Below are positions 46,213-55,149 of a stretch of 64,000 nt of DNA, in pieces (position 1 is the first letter of the stretch; each line of letters opens with the position of its first letter). Both the position numbers and the translations under genes were made by a program. The notes under the pieces were generated by a model that saw only the letters and a list, made by a program, of their open reading frames with translations, ran no database searches and was not told the origin of the DNA. This DNA comes from Emticicia sp051209875 (lineage in GTDB: Bacteria > Bacteroidota > Bacteroidia > Cytophagales > Spirosomataceae): NCBI RefSeq assembly GCF_051209875.1, contig NZ_JBNTQY010000001.1, positions 5,746,275-5,810,274 of the forward strand, given 5' to 3'.

Positions 46213-47508
46213 TTATAATTTACGCTTTCCTTTAGGTCCGATAGCAATCATAGCACAACGGAAACCAATTGTTGCAGTGGAAGAATCTTGATCTAAAGCA
46301 CGACGAGTACCAGGTGATAACCAATAAGCAACATCGTTCCAAGAACCACCTTTATAAACTCTAAGGTTATTGTCAATTAATGAATTAAAGTTTTTCTTAT
46401 CATACATTTTTTCTTCATCTAGGAAGTCATTACGACGAATTGGGTTCAAATCATTAACATCTTGAAATGAGTTTGGACGATAAAGGTCATAAACCCATTC
46501 ATTTACATTACCACCCATATTATATAAACCAAAATCATTTGCAGGGAATAAATAAACCTCAGTTGTAATAATTCCACCATCATTTTGGTGTCCAGCAATA
46601 CCCGCATAATCACCACGGCCACGTTTAAAATTAGCTAACATAGTACCTTTTTGCTTGCCTTTATTCTTACGCATTGAAGAACCATCCCAAGGGTAAATAC
46701 GTTGATTTGATTGATTTTCGTCCATATATTGTGTCCCAATCATAGCTTTTGCTGCATATTCCCATTCTGCCTCAGTCGGTAGACGATAACTTGGAAGAAC
46801 ATTACCAGATTCAATGGCTAAACGACCACCAGTTTTAACCGAAGGAGCTTCAGCAACGGGTTCAGCACCTTTTTTCTTTTTACCAAAAGAAGAAGCACCT
46901 CCTTTTTTGGTTTTGCCTTTATCTCCAAATCTGCTAGCCATTTCATTATTAACAGCAGCAGTACGCCATTTACAGTAGTCTGAAGCTTGAACCCAAGAAA
47001 CACCAACAACAGGATACATTCTAAAACCAGGATAACGAAGATACTGTTCTGTGAATTGGTCATTGAAAGAAAGCTTATTCATCCAAACAGTAGTATCAGG
47101 AAGTGCTGTTTCATAAAATTCTTGAGAAGAGTCTTTTTGAATAGCATGAAGATACTCTAACCAGTGAAGATTGGTGATTTCAGTTTCATCCATGTAAAAA
47201 GAAGAAACAGTAACTGTTCTTTCTAAGTTATCACGAGAAAAAGTAACATCCTCTTCTACTGTACCCATCGTGAAACGACCACCTTCAATGAATACAAGAT
47301 TTGGGCCAGCAGGTTGACCTTTAAAATCCTTCACTTGTAAACCCTCTGGCTCTTTTCCTTTCTTAGTTTTTTTGCCATAAGCAATACCCGTTGCTGTACT
47401 TTTGCGACCGGGATTGATACTTGAGGCTTTCTTTTTGCTCGAACAACCACTTAGAATTAGCGTTAGAGCTAATGCAACCGTAGTCGAACTAAAAAGTAGT
47501 TTTTTCAT
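46213..47508 (-). CDS. gldJ: Gliding motility lipoprotein GldJ-like (SUMF1/FGE fold)
   Basis: Lipoprotein of 431 residues with signal ALTLILSGC (Cys22). The formylglycine-generating-enzyme-like domain contains PNLVFIEGGRFTMGTVEEDV, SFYMDETEITN, ALPDTTVWMNKLSFN, YPVVGVSWVQASDYCKWR, YRLPTEAEWEYAAK, GNVNEWVYD and the final GFRCAM. The ALPDT-VW and YPVVGVSWVQA segments favour GldJ over its paralogue GldK. A Lys/Gly-rich insert (about 195-220) is extra. GldJ supports gliding and type IX secretion in Flavobacterium; no other gld gene is in the window. The catalytic cysteines of true FGE are not conserved. Confidence 0.82.
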   Translation of the reverse strand: MKKLLFSSTTVALALTLILSGCSSKKKASSINPGRKSTATGIAYGKKTKKGKEPEGLQVKDFKGQPAGPNLVFIEGGRFTMGTVEEDVTFSRDNLERTVTVSSFYMDETEITNLHWLEYLHAIQKDSSQEFYETALPDTTVWMNKLSFNDQFTEQYLRYPGFRMYPVVGVSWVQASDYCKWRTAAVNNEMASRFGDKGKTKKGGASSFGKKKKGAEPVAEAPSVKTGGRLAIESGNVLPSYRLPTEAEWEYAAKAMIGTQYMDENQSNQRIYPWDGSSMRKNKGKQKGTMLANFKRGRGDYAGIAGHQNDGGIITTEVYLFPANDFGLYNMGGNVNEWVYDLYRPNSFQDVNDLNPIRRNDFLDEEKMYDKKNFNSLIDNNLRVYKGGSWNDVAYWLSPGTRRALDQDSSTATIGFRCAMIAIGPKGKRKL

Positions 47509-47542
47509 TTTCGGAATGATTTTTGTTAATAAATTCGATTTG

Positions 47543-47550
47543 CAAAAATA
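47543..47550 (-). promoter_or_regulatory. -7 element of gldJ
   Basis: TATTTTTG on the minus strand, 35 nt before the ATG; fits TAnnTTTG. The -33 box is unclear. Confidence 0.45.
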
Positions 47551-47601
47551 GGTTAATTCAATATATATTTCAGTAATATTCTGAAAATCAATTAGTTGAG
47601 A

Positions 47602-50600
47602 TTAATGATTATTTTCAACGATACCGCTTAATAAGAGGTCTAAATCATCAATTGAGAGTACATTTTCTACAGTGAGTAGTAATTTTGTCTTAATTTCTTT
47701 TAAAGAACATCTTTTAGGGTTCTTCTTAATATAATCAAGAATTTTGCCAAACTTATCGGTCTGAAAATATTCAGTACGCTCTTGTGAAACGAAGTATCCT
47801 TTGAGTATATTGTTTTTTAATGTTAATTTTTCAAATCCAATTTGTTCAGCTTTCCAACGAATACGAACAATTTTAAACAGATTTCGTACCTCAATAGGTA
47901 AGGGCCCAAATCTGTCGATGATTGATTTTTGAAAATCATTTAGTTCGTCCTCTTTTTCAATATTATCTAATTGATTGTAAAGCGATAGTCTTTCCGAAAT
48001 ATTAGTAACATATTTTTCAGGAATAATGATTTGTAAATCAGTTTCAATTTGACAATCAGGAAGTCTTAAATCAACACTCGCAGTTAAATCTTTAGTGAAC
48101 AAATCTCTGAATTCACTTTCTTTTAATTCTTGAACAGCTTCATCGAGTATTTTATGATAGGTTTCATAACCTAAATCGTTGATAAATCCACTTTGTTCTG
48201 CACCAAGTAAATTTCCTGCCCCACGAATATCTAAATCTCGCATAGAAACCTTAAATCCATCTCCTAAATCAGAAAATTCTTCAAGTGTTTGCAGGCGTTT
48301 TCGAGCATCTTTTGAAAGTACTGAAACGGGTGGGGTAAGTAAGTAACAAAAAGCTTTACGATTGGAACGCCCTACCCTACCCCTCATTTGATGCAAATCA
48401 GACATACCAAAATTTTGAGCTTGATTGATAATAATTGTATTGGCATTTGAAATATCTAAGCCAGATTCAATAATGTTTGTTGAAACCAGAATATCATATT
48501 CGCCTTCAATAAATTTCATCATAACCTTTTCTAATTTATCTCCATCCATTTGTCCATGAGCTACACCAATTTTTGCATCAGGAACTAATCGAAGAATAAT
48601 ATTAGCAATAGATTCAATGTCATTGACACGATTATGAACAAAGAAAACTTGCCCACCTCTTTTTAGTTCATAACTGATGGCATCTCTAATAAATTCTTCT
48701 TTAAAGACATGCACTTCTGTTGTTACTGGTTGTCTATTTGGTGGTGGAGTAGAAATGATAGAAAGGTCTCTGGCACCTAATAATGAAAAATGAAGGGTAC
48801 GGGGAATAGGGGTTGCTGTTAGTGTTAAAACATCAACATTATGCTTAATTTCCTTTAAACGATCTTTCGATTTTACACCAAATTTTTGTTCTTCATCAAT
48901 AATTAAAAGCCCTAAATCTTTAAAAACAATGTCTTTGTTTAATATGCGATGAGTACCAATCAGAATATCAGTTTTACCGTCTTTGATATTTTTTAAAGTC
49001 TGACTAATTTCTTTAGCAGTACGAAAACGACTAATCTCCTCAACATTTACTGGAAGTTTGGCAAGGCGTTCTGCAAAAGTTTTGTGATGTTGCATTGCCA
49101 AAATGGTTGTGGGAACTAGAACAGCCACTTGTTTGCTATCGGCGACAGCTTTAAAGGCAGCTCGAATAGCAATTTCTGTTTTTCCAAAACCAACATCACC
49201 ACATACAAGTCTATCCATAGGATATGGTTTTTCCATATCTTCCTTTACATCATTTGTTGCTTTTGCTTGATCAGGTGTATCTTCATAAAGAAATGAAGAT
49301 TCAAGTTCGGCCTGCATAAAGCCATCTTTTGAAAAAAGGAAACCTGGAGATAAACGACGTTTGGCATAAAGTGAAATTAATTCTTTAGCAATATCTTTTA
49401 CTTGTCGTTTTACTTTTGACTTCTTGGTTTCCCATTCACCTGATCCTAATTTACTCATGGTAGGCGGGCTTCCTTCTTTTCCAGAGTACTTAGCTATTTT
49501 ATGAAGTGAATGAATATTAACCAGTAAAATATCGTTATCACGGTATATTAAACGAACCGCTTCTTGTTCTTTATCACCTACAATAATTTTCTCCAAACCA
49601 ACAAATCTACCAATACCATAATCGATATGAGTAACAAAATCACCCGTTTGCAAAGACCTTAATTCTTTTAAAGTCAAAGCCTTCGATTTACTAAATTTAT
49701 CTCTAACTTTTGAACGATGATAGCGGTCAAAAACTTGATGGTCGGTATAGCAGGCTACTTTGGTTAATTCATCAATAAACCCCCCTCGAAGAGAAATTTG
49801 TAATGGTTGGAATTTTGTGAATGGATCAATCTCTTCAAAAATTGAATGGAGACGATTGAGTTGTTTTAAAGAATCAGAACTAATAATGGTGACAATATTC
49901 TTTGACTGATTATCCTTAACATTATCAATTAGCTTTTTAAAATCTTTGTTAAATGAAGGTTGACTTTTTGAAGGAAAAACTAATTTTTCAGCATCTTTAA
50001 AATAAGATTTAGTACCAAATTCGATGATATTAAACTTCTTAATTTCATTTAAAAAAACTCTTCTGGTTTCAAATAGCTCCTCAGGGTCTAGAATAATCTT
50101 TATTCCACCGCTATTTGTTAATATTTTTTGGAACTGTTGTTCAACTTGTTCAAAACAGGCTTCAATACTTTGAAGGGAAAAATCTACGTCTTTTACCCAA
50201 ATAGTACTTGTATTACGAATAAAATTAAAAAAGCTTTCTCTCTTTTCTTGAATTAATTTACTCTGGACATCTGGAATAATATTAATTTGATTGACAGATT
50301 GTAGTGAAAGTTGGGATTCAGGATTGAACATTCTAATGCTATCAATCTCATTTCCAAAAAGTTCAATTCTACAAGGATACTCCGAAGCATAAGAAAAAAT
50401 ATCAACAATTCCTCCTCTGATTGAAAACTGCCCAGGCTCATACACAAAATCAGCTTTGTCAAAATCATAAGAAATAAGAAGCTCGCTAATAAAATTAATG
50501 TCAAACTTCTCCCCTACTTTAATTTGAAGTGTATTTGCAATCAAAGATTTTTTATTAATAACTTTTTCAGAGAGTGCTTCTGGATAAGTTACGATGAGAA

Positions 50601-50952
50601 GATTTGTTTTATCATTATTAAGTTGATTTAATACTTCAGAGCGTTGAAGAATATTTGCATTATCAATCTCTTCATATTGATAAGGCTTTTTATAGGACAT
50701 TGGAAAAAGATAAACATTTTCCTCTCCTAATAAATTTTGCAAATCATTGTAAAAAAATGCAGCATCCTCTTTGTCATTTAAAATAAAAATGTTGTGTTGA
50801 GGATTTAAACGATAATTTACAGATGCAATAATTGCATCTAAACTACCCGAAAGTCCTTTTAATTGAATATTCTTTTTTACATTAATTTCATCCACGAGTG
50901 TTCTGATAAAACTATCTTCTTCGTAGATTTTTAGTAGTTCGTGTGCTTCCAC
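47602..50952 (-). CDS. mfd: Transcription-repair coupling factor Mfd
   Basis: Translocase of 1116 residues that removes RNA polymerase stalled at DNA lesions and recruits UvrA. In order: an N-terminal UvrB-like domain (GQFSIRGGIVDIFSY), an RNA-polymerase-interacting domain (LQTGDFVTHIDYGIGRFVGL), Walker A GDVGFGKT at 585-592, the DEEQ box (LLIIDEEQKFGVK), TATPIPRTLHFSLLGARDLS, QMRGRVGRS, and a C-terminal TRCF domain. The start is GTG at 50952; no ATG lies near. It is full length. Confidence 0.97.
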   Translation of the reverse strand: MEAHELLKIYEEDSFIRTLVDEINVKKNIQLKGLSGSLDAIIASVNYRLNPQHNIFILNDKEDAAFFYNDLQNLLGEENVYLFPMSYKKPYQYEEIDNANILQRSEVLNQLNNDKTNLLIVTYPEALSEKVINKKSLIANTLQIKVGEKFDINFISELLISYDFDKADFVYEPGQFSIRGGIVDIFSYASEYPCRIELFGNEIDSIRMFNPESQLSLQSVNQINIIPDVQSKLIQEKRESFFNFIRNTSTIWVKDVDFSLQSIEACFEQVEQQFQKILTNSGGIKIILDPEELFETRRVFLNEIKKFNIIEFGTKSYFKDAEKLVFPSKSQPSFNKDFKKLIDNVKDNQSKNIVTIISSDSLKQLNRLHSIFEEIDPFTKFQPLQISLRGGFIDELTKVACYTDHQVFDRYHRSKVRDKFSKSKALTLKELRSLQTGDFVTHIDYGIGRFVGLEKIIVGDKEQEAVRLIYRDNDILLVNIHSLHKIAKYSGKEGSPPTMSKLGSGEWETKKSKVKRQVKDIAKELISLYAKRRLSPGFLFSKDGFMQAELESSFLYEDTPDQAKATNDVKEDMEKPYPMDRLVCGDVGFGKTEIAIRAAFKAVADSKQVAVLVPTTILAMQHHKTFAERLAKLPVNVEEISRFRTAKEISQTLKNIKDGKTDILIGTHRILNKDIVFKDLGLLIIDEEQKFGVKSKDRLKEIKHNVDVLTLTATPIPRTLHFSLLGARDLSIISTPPPNRQPVTTEVHVFKEEFIRDAISYELKRGGQVFFVHNRVNDIESIANIILRLVPDAKIGVAHGQMDGDKLEKVMMKFIEGEYDILVSTNIIESGLDISNANTIIINQAQNFGMSDLHQMRGRVGRSNRKAFCYLLTPPVSVLSKDARKRLQTLEEFSDLGDGFKVSMRDLDIRGAGNLLGAEQSGFINDLGYETYHKILDEAVQELKESEFRDLFTKDLTASVDLRLPDCQIETDLQIIIPEKYVTNISERLSLYNQLDNIEKEDELNDFQKSIIDRFGPLPIEVRNLFKIVRIRWKAEQIGFEKLTLKNNILKGYFVSQERTEYFQTDKFGKILDYIKKNPKRCSLKEIKTKLLLTVENVLSIDDLDLLLSGIVENNH

Positions 50953-50979
50953 TTTCTCAGATTTTTATAAAAACAAAAG

Positions 50980-51004
50980 GGACGCAAGAGTTTTCTCTGC
51001 GTCC
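50980..51004 (-). terminator. Terminator downstream of ppk2
   Basis: GACGCAAGAG pairs with CTCTGCGTC (one bulged A, 4-nt loop), with T-rich sequence following on the minus strand. It is 170 bp past the ppk2 stop and just before mfd. Confidence 0.75.
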
Positions 51005-51176
51005 TAAATAATAATACAAAGATAAAAAATAACGCTGTAACTTGAATAATATAACAATAAATGTTTAGATTAAAATAAAAATATGAGAATAGTATCAAAA
51101 GTAGTAAATGATTGATAATAATTACAAAAAAACCAAAAATTTCGCAATAAAATTTATATTAAGTTTTATTACGAAG

Positions 51177-52067
51177 TTACAAACTTTCTTGTTCTCGTAT
51201 AACTTTTATCAATTTTTTAAGTTCTTGCTGACGAGAAACATCAGATTCAGGATAATCCATATCAAACTTCTCAAGATGATCAATAATTATTTGTGCCACT
51301 ATTAATCTCATATTTTTTTTATCATCGGCAGGAATAATATACCAAGGGCATTTTTCAGAAGCAGTAGCATTGATTGCATCTTCGTAAGCAGCTTGATAAT
51401 GATTCCAGAATTCTCTTTCTTTCACATCCTGCTCTTGGAACTTCCAATTTTTTGTTGGGTCTTCGATTCGTTCAATGAGTCTATTTGCCTGTTCTGTTTT
51501 AGAAACATTCAGAAAAAACTTGATAGTTGGAATACCATTTCTGAAAAGGTATTTTTCTAAGTTTGAAATATCTTCATAACGATGTTTCCAAACCTTTCCT
51601 AAATCATCAATATTTTCAGCAGGAAGCTTTTGAGAGTTGATTAAAATTTCAGGATGAACTTTAACAACCAAAACTTCTTCGTAATATGAACGATTGAATA
51701 CGGTTATTGTTCCACGTTCAGGCAATTGAAGATTCGTTCTCCAAAGAAAATCATGGTCAAGTTCTGATTCAGTTGGACGTTTGAAAGAATAGAACCTCAT
51801 GCCCTGAGGATTTACACCTGAGAAAACTGCTTTCAATGTTCCATCTTTTCCAGCAGCATCAGGGGCTTGGAAAACAACCAAAAGGCCATATCGATTATGA
51901 GCAAACATTTTATCTTGCAAATCATCCATTTTTTTTTGCATCTCGCTCAAAGAAACCTCATAATCTTCTTTATCAGCATAATAATCCTTAACTTTGGTTG
52001 CTGCATTTACAATAGAAAATTTGCCTTTACCATCAAATAAAAAATCGTCAGTATTAATTTTTTTCAT
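51177..52067 (-). CDS. ppk2: Polyphosphate kinase 2 family protein
   Basis: Protein of 296 residues that phosphorylates nucleotides with polyphosphate. Walker A is APDAAGKDGT at 68-77. The Walker B/lid region includes GTITVFNRSYYEEVLVVKVHPE, and the lid has LIERIEDPTKNWKF. The C-terminal CPWYIIPADDKKNMRLIVAQII is typical. The subclass (I to III) cannot be settled by eye. It is transcribed alone and diverges from msrA. Confidence 0.92.
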   Translation of the reverse strand: MKKINTDDFLFDGKGKFSIVNAATKVKDYYADKEDYEVSLSEMQKKMDDLQDKMFAHNRYGLLVVFQAPDAAGKDGTLKAVFSGVNPQGMRFYSFKRPTESELDHDFLWRTNLQLPERGTITVFNRSYYEEVLVVKVHPEILINSQKLPAENIDDLGKVWKHRYEDISNLEKYLFRNGIPTIKFFLNVSKTEQANRLIERIEDPTKNWKFQEQDVKEREFWNHYQAAYEDAINATASEKCPWYIIPADDKKNMRLIVAQIIIDHLEKFDMDYPESDVSRQQELKKLIKVIREQESL

Positions 52068-52138
52068 TGCTTGAAATCTTTTTAGAAATAAAAAACGTTA
52101 TTAAAAAATGAAGAAACTCAATCTATAAATTGTTGAAA

Positions 52139-52810
52139 ATGAAATTTAAAAATGTATTCTTTATCGGCATTGTATTGATGAGCTTAGCTTCCAATGCACA
52201 AGATAGTCAAAACAAACTAAAAAAGATGAATCAAGAAAATGTTAATGTAAAAGCCGAAACTTCGCCAGTTTCTACATCAAGTGTTGCAACTTTTGGAGCT
52301 GGATGTTTTTGGTGTGTAGAAGCAGTGTTTCAAAAATTGAAAGGCGTTGAAAAAGTAGAGTCTGGATATATGGGCGGACATACGATTAATCCGACATATA
52401 AAGATGTATGTACTGGGCAGACAGGACACGCCGAAGTGTGTCAAATTACATATAATCCACAAAAAATTTCTTTTGAAGAACTACTCGAAGTTTTTTGGAA
52501 AACACATGATCCAACAACACTAAATAGACAAGGTGGTGATATTGGAACACAATATCGTTCTGCGATTTTTTTCCATGATAATTCGCAACAGGTTATTGCT
52601 CAGAAATACAAAACAGAACTCAATTCTTCGGGTGTATTCGATGCTCCAATTGTAACAACCTTTGAGCCAGCGAGTGTTTTTTACAAAGCAGAAAACTATC
52701 ACCAAGACTATTTTAATCTAAATGGGACAAATCCATATTGTCAGTTAGTGGTCAAGCCAAAAGTTGAAAAGTTTCAAAAAGTATTTAAAGATAAATTAAA
52801 AAAAGACTAA
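52139..52810 (+). CDS. msrA: Exported peptide methionine sulfoxide reductase MsrA
   Basis: Protein of 223 residues. A signal peptide (about 1-20, ending ASNA|Q) and a 30-residue linker precede the MsrA domain: FGAGCFWCVEAVF with catalytic Cys56, GYMGG, CTGQTGHAEV, and DIGTQYRSAIF. A later NPYC may hold the resolving cysteine. It reduces oxidised methionine, here probably in the periplasm. The ATG at 52139 follows a TTG at 52130; both give the same signal. Confidence 0.95.
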   Translation: MKFKNVFFIGIVLMSLASNAQDSQNKLKKMNQENVNVKAETSPVSTSSVATFGAGCFWCVEAVFQKLKGVEKVESGYMGGHTINPTYKDVCTGQTGHAEVCQITYNPQKISFEELLEVFWKTHDPTTLNRQGGDIGTQYRSAIFFHDNSQQVIAQKYKTELNSSGVFDAPIVTTFEPASVFYKAENYHQDYFNLNGTNPYCQLVVKPKVEKFQKVFKDKLKKD

Positions 52811-52811
52811 C

Positions 52812-53486
52812 TTATTTGTACCAAAAAAGAACATTATCTTTTTCTTTCCTTTTAATATCTGGAACAGTAGCATCTTTAGCTGGATAACCAACAGGAATAA
52901 GCAGAAATGGTCTTTCGTTGGAAGGTCGATTTAAAATTTTTGTCAAAAAATCCATTGGGCTTGGTGTGTGTGTAAGAGCAACCAAGCCCAATTCATGTAT
53001 AGCTGTAAGTAAAAATCCGCAAGCCAAACCCACAGATTCATGCACATAATAGTTTTGATGTTTCTTTCCATCAGAATCAATTTCATACACTCTTTTAAAA
53101 ACAATGATCAAATAAGGTGCAATTTCTAAAAATTGTTTTTTCCAGTCAGTAGCAAGAGGTTTTAAATCCTCAAGCCATTCTTCAGACATCCTACTTGAAT
53201 AACTTTTCAACTCCTCCTCCTCGGCAGCGATTCTAATTTGTTTTTTTAAATCGTTTGAAGAAACAACACAAAAAGTCCAAGGTTGTTTGTTAGCTCCAGA
53301 AGGGGCAGTTGATGCTGCCATAATAATATTTTCAATAACTTCCTCAGGAACAGGTTTTTCAGAAAAAAACCTTAACGAACGCCGAGAGTTGAGATGTATG
53401 AAATAGGCTTCAGACATCTTTATTAAAGTTTCATCATTATAGGAATGAAGCTGATTGTAACCAATATGAGAAAATTCAGTAGGCAT
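52812..53486 (-). CDS. Iodotyrosine-deiodinase-like flavoprotein of the nitroreductase superfamily
   Basis: FMN protein of 224 residues. SRRSLRF (Arg35, Arg36, Ser37) is the phosphate-binding start, ASTAPSGANKQPWTF the flavin loop, and THTPSPMDFL a later flavin contact. The halotyrosine-binding triad of iodotyrosine deiodinase, Glu-x3-Tyr and a Lys 21 residues later, is present as Glu92, Tyr96 and Lys117. Spacing is identical to human IYD (157/161/182). It may therefore reductively dehalogenate halotyrosines. The physiological substrate in bacteria is unknown. It converges with msrA, with the two stop codons one base apart. Confidence 0.82.
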   Translation of the reverse strand: MPTEFSHIGYNQLHSYNDETLIKMSEAYFIHLNSRRSLRFFSEKPVPEEVIENIIMAASTAPSGANKQPWTFCVVSSNDLKKQIRIAAEEEELKSYSSRMSEEWLEDLKPLATDWKKQFLEIAPYLIIVFKRVYEIDSDGKKHQNYYVHESVGLACGFLLTAIHELGLVALTHTPSPMDFLTKILNRPSNERPFLLIPVGYPAKDATVPDIKRKEKDNVLFWYK

Positions 53487-53659
53487 ACGAAATGAAATTT
53501 TACCGTTAAGTAAATTTTTTTTAAAATTTAATTCTATAAAAAAGCAAAAGGTATTTTTTTTTCTTTCTTTTGTAATTACCGACTACAAGATAAAATTTAA
53601 TATTTAGAAAAAAAGGAAGTAGAAATATTTTAATAATACTATAATATGTTTACTGTCAT

Positions 53660-53689
53660 TTTGTAAATCAAATTTAAATTATATTTTTG
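53660..53689 (+). promoter_or_regulatory. Bacteroidota-type promoter of the two-helix lipoprotein gene
   Basis: TTTG (53660-53663), 18-nt spacer, TATTTTTG (53682-53689): an exact fit to TTTG/TAnnTTTG. The ATG follows at 53731. Confidence 0.8.
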
Positions 53690-53730
53690 TGATTAATAAT
53701 CATTCATTTACTTTTAAACCATTTCTCTCT

Positions 53731-54348
53731 ATGAAAAAATTAATCCTTTTCCTCTCAGCGATAGTTGTATTAGCTTCTTGCCAAAAGAAAGAATATGCAA
53801 CTTTTCAAAAAAGTAGCACTCCAACTTATGCAGTAGCTAAAAAACAAGTAATCGCTACTCAACCAGCAACAGAAGTTGCAGCAGTTGTTGCTGAAGAAAA
53901 TGTAATATCTCAACCAACTGAAGCAACATTGGTAGCAGAAAATACGGTTGCAACTTCGGCTTCATTAACAGAAGAAAATGTAGCGACTCAACCCGCAATG
54001 GTAATGAATGAGCAAAGTATCAATGCAGAATTTGAAAAATTAAATAAATTAGAGCAATATGTAACTTCTCATGAAGGAACAACATTGGAAGATGTAAAAG
54101 ATACTGAGCTTACTAAAGACTTGAAATTAGATACAAACGTTACTAATACAGTAGCTGCTGGTGACTTGCCTGCAAATATTCCTGCTTTTTGGTGGGGTTG
54201 TGTATTGAGCTGGGTTGGTGTATTGATAGTTTATTTGGTAACAGACAAAGACAAAGACCAAACTAAGAAAGCATTGATGGGCTGTTTGATTGGTGCAGCT
54301 ATCTATATTGTATTCTGGTTAGTTGTTGGTGGTATTAGTTTCTTCTAA
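53731..54348 (+). CDS. Lipoprotein with repeats and two C-terminal membrane helices
   Basis: Protein of 205 residues from the ATG at 53731, which gives a clean lipoprotein signal (MKKLILFLSAIVVLASC, Cys17). The middle is Ala/Thr/Glu/Val-rich with an imperfect repeat (AEENVISQPTEA and TEENVATQPAMV). The C-terminus has two hydrophobic helices around a short charged turn (WGCVLSWVGVLIVYLVTDKD, then KKALMGCLIGAAIYIVFWLV). A protein both lipidated and spanning a membrane twice is unusual. It is upstream of the YidD operon but separated from it by a terminator. I recognise no family name. Confidence 0.72.
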   Translation: MKKLILFLSAIVVLASCQKKEYATFQKSSTPTYAVAKKQVIATQPATEVAAVVAEENVISQPTEATLVAENTVATSASLTEENVATQPAMVMNEQSINAEFEKLNKLEQYVTSHEGTTLEDVKDTELTKDLKLDTNVTNTVAAGDLPANIPAFWWGCVLSWVGVLIVYLVTDKDKDQTKKALMGCLIGAAIYIVFWLVVGGISFF

Positions 54349-54366
54349 ACAGAAATAAATTATAGT

Positions 54367-54394
54367 AAAATAGCCCAAGTATTTGGGCTATTTT
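54367..54394 (+). terminator. Terminator between the lipoprotein gene and the YidD operon
   Basis: 12-bp perfect stem AAAATAGCCCAA/TTGGGCTATTTT with 4-nt loop and T-tail; 15 nt before the next ATG, so read-through is possible. Confidence 0.88.
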
Positions 54395-54408
54395 TGTTTA
54401 TTTAATAA

Positions 54409-55149
54409 ATGAAAAAAATGAAAAAGGTATTATTAATTTTAATTTTTGGTTTTCAAATTGTTAATGCACAACAATTTTATAGAATCAAGAGTGATGTTTC
54501 GATAAAAGACAAATTATCGAATGGAACATATCGACTTACGGTTGGAAAGGTATATTATGATAAGCCATCTTTAAAATTAATTTATAAGCTACATTTTCCA
54601 CAAGAAGAAACGATCATTATAAAAGACACAACCCTCCATAAAATTGGTAAAGACGGAAATCTAATTTCTTCTCAAAATGTTTTGGTAGTCAATGAGTTTT
54701 CAATATTTCATTTATCCTTGTCAGGTAAATTAGCCGATTATGGTATTAATTCAGGTAAAGCGGCCGGCATCTATAAAATATCAAAAGTAGAAAAAGAGAA
54801 TGATGGACGAGTTGTGACAACTTGGAGTGTCACAGATAAGAGATTGATGAAAACATTAGGAAAGATAAAAATGGCCAATATCAATAAACGTTTGGATGCT
54901 ATCGCATTTTATGATATTAATGATAAATTATTAAGCCAACAGTTTTTTAAAGATTATGTAAATATCAATGGGGTTGAGTTTCCAAGACAAGTAACACAAA
55001 TTTCTAATAATTCAGATAATACTCAAAATATTCAGCAGACAACCTATAAAAATATTATCATTGATCAAGAAGATGAAAACAATATGTATAATCACCCTAT
55101 CCCTACTGCTAAACCTTTGCCTAAGCCAGCAGTCATTAGCCCAAAGTAA
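54409..55149 (+). CDS. Exported LolA-like protein
   Basis: Protein of 246 residues with a signal peptide ending IVNA|Q. The beta-rich body has NGTYRLTVGKVYYDKPSLKL, an early strand pair, VVTTWSVTDKR, and KDYVNINGVEFPRQVTQ near the end, which recalls the LolA/LolB-fold lipoprotein carriers. The C-terminal tail is Pro-rich (HPIPTAKPLPKPAVISPK) and is encoded by DNA that also encodes the yidD signal peptide. It may carry a lipid or lipoprotein in the periplasm. The fold assignment is by eye and moderate. Confidence 0.6.
   Translation: MKKMKKVLLILIFGFQIVNAQQFYRIKSDVSIKDKLSNGTYRLTVGKVYYDKPSLKLIYKLHFPQEETIIIKDTTLHKIGKDGNLISSQNVLVVNEFSIFHLSLSGKLADYGINSGKAAGIYKISKVEKENDGRVVTTWSVTDKRLMKTLGKIKMANINKRLDAIAFYDINDKLLSQQFFKDYVNINGVEFPRQVTQISNNSDNTQNIQQTTYKNIIIDQEDENNMYNHPIPTAKPLPKPAVISPK

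Noticed and set aside
40839..51004. Related terminator hairpins (GGGACGCA type) at 40.8 and 51.0 kb as a repeat family
   Set aside because: Only the stem core is alike; loops and flanks differ, and a common stem core is expected among strong terminators.
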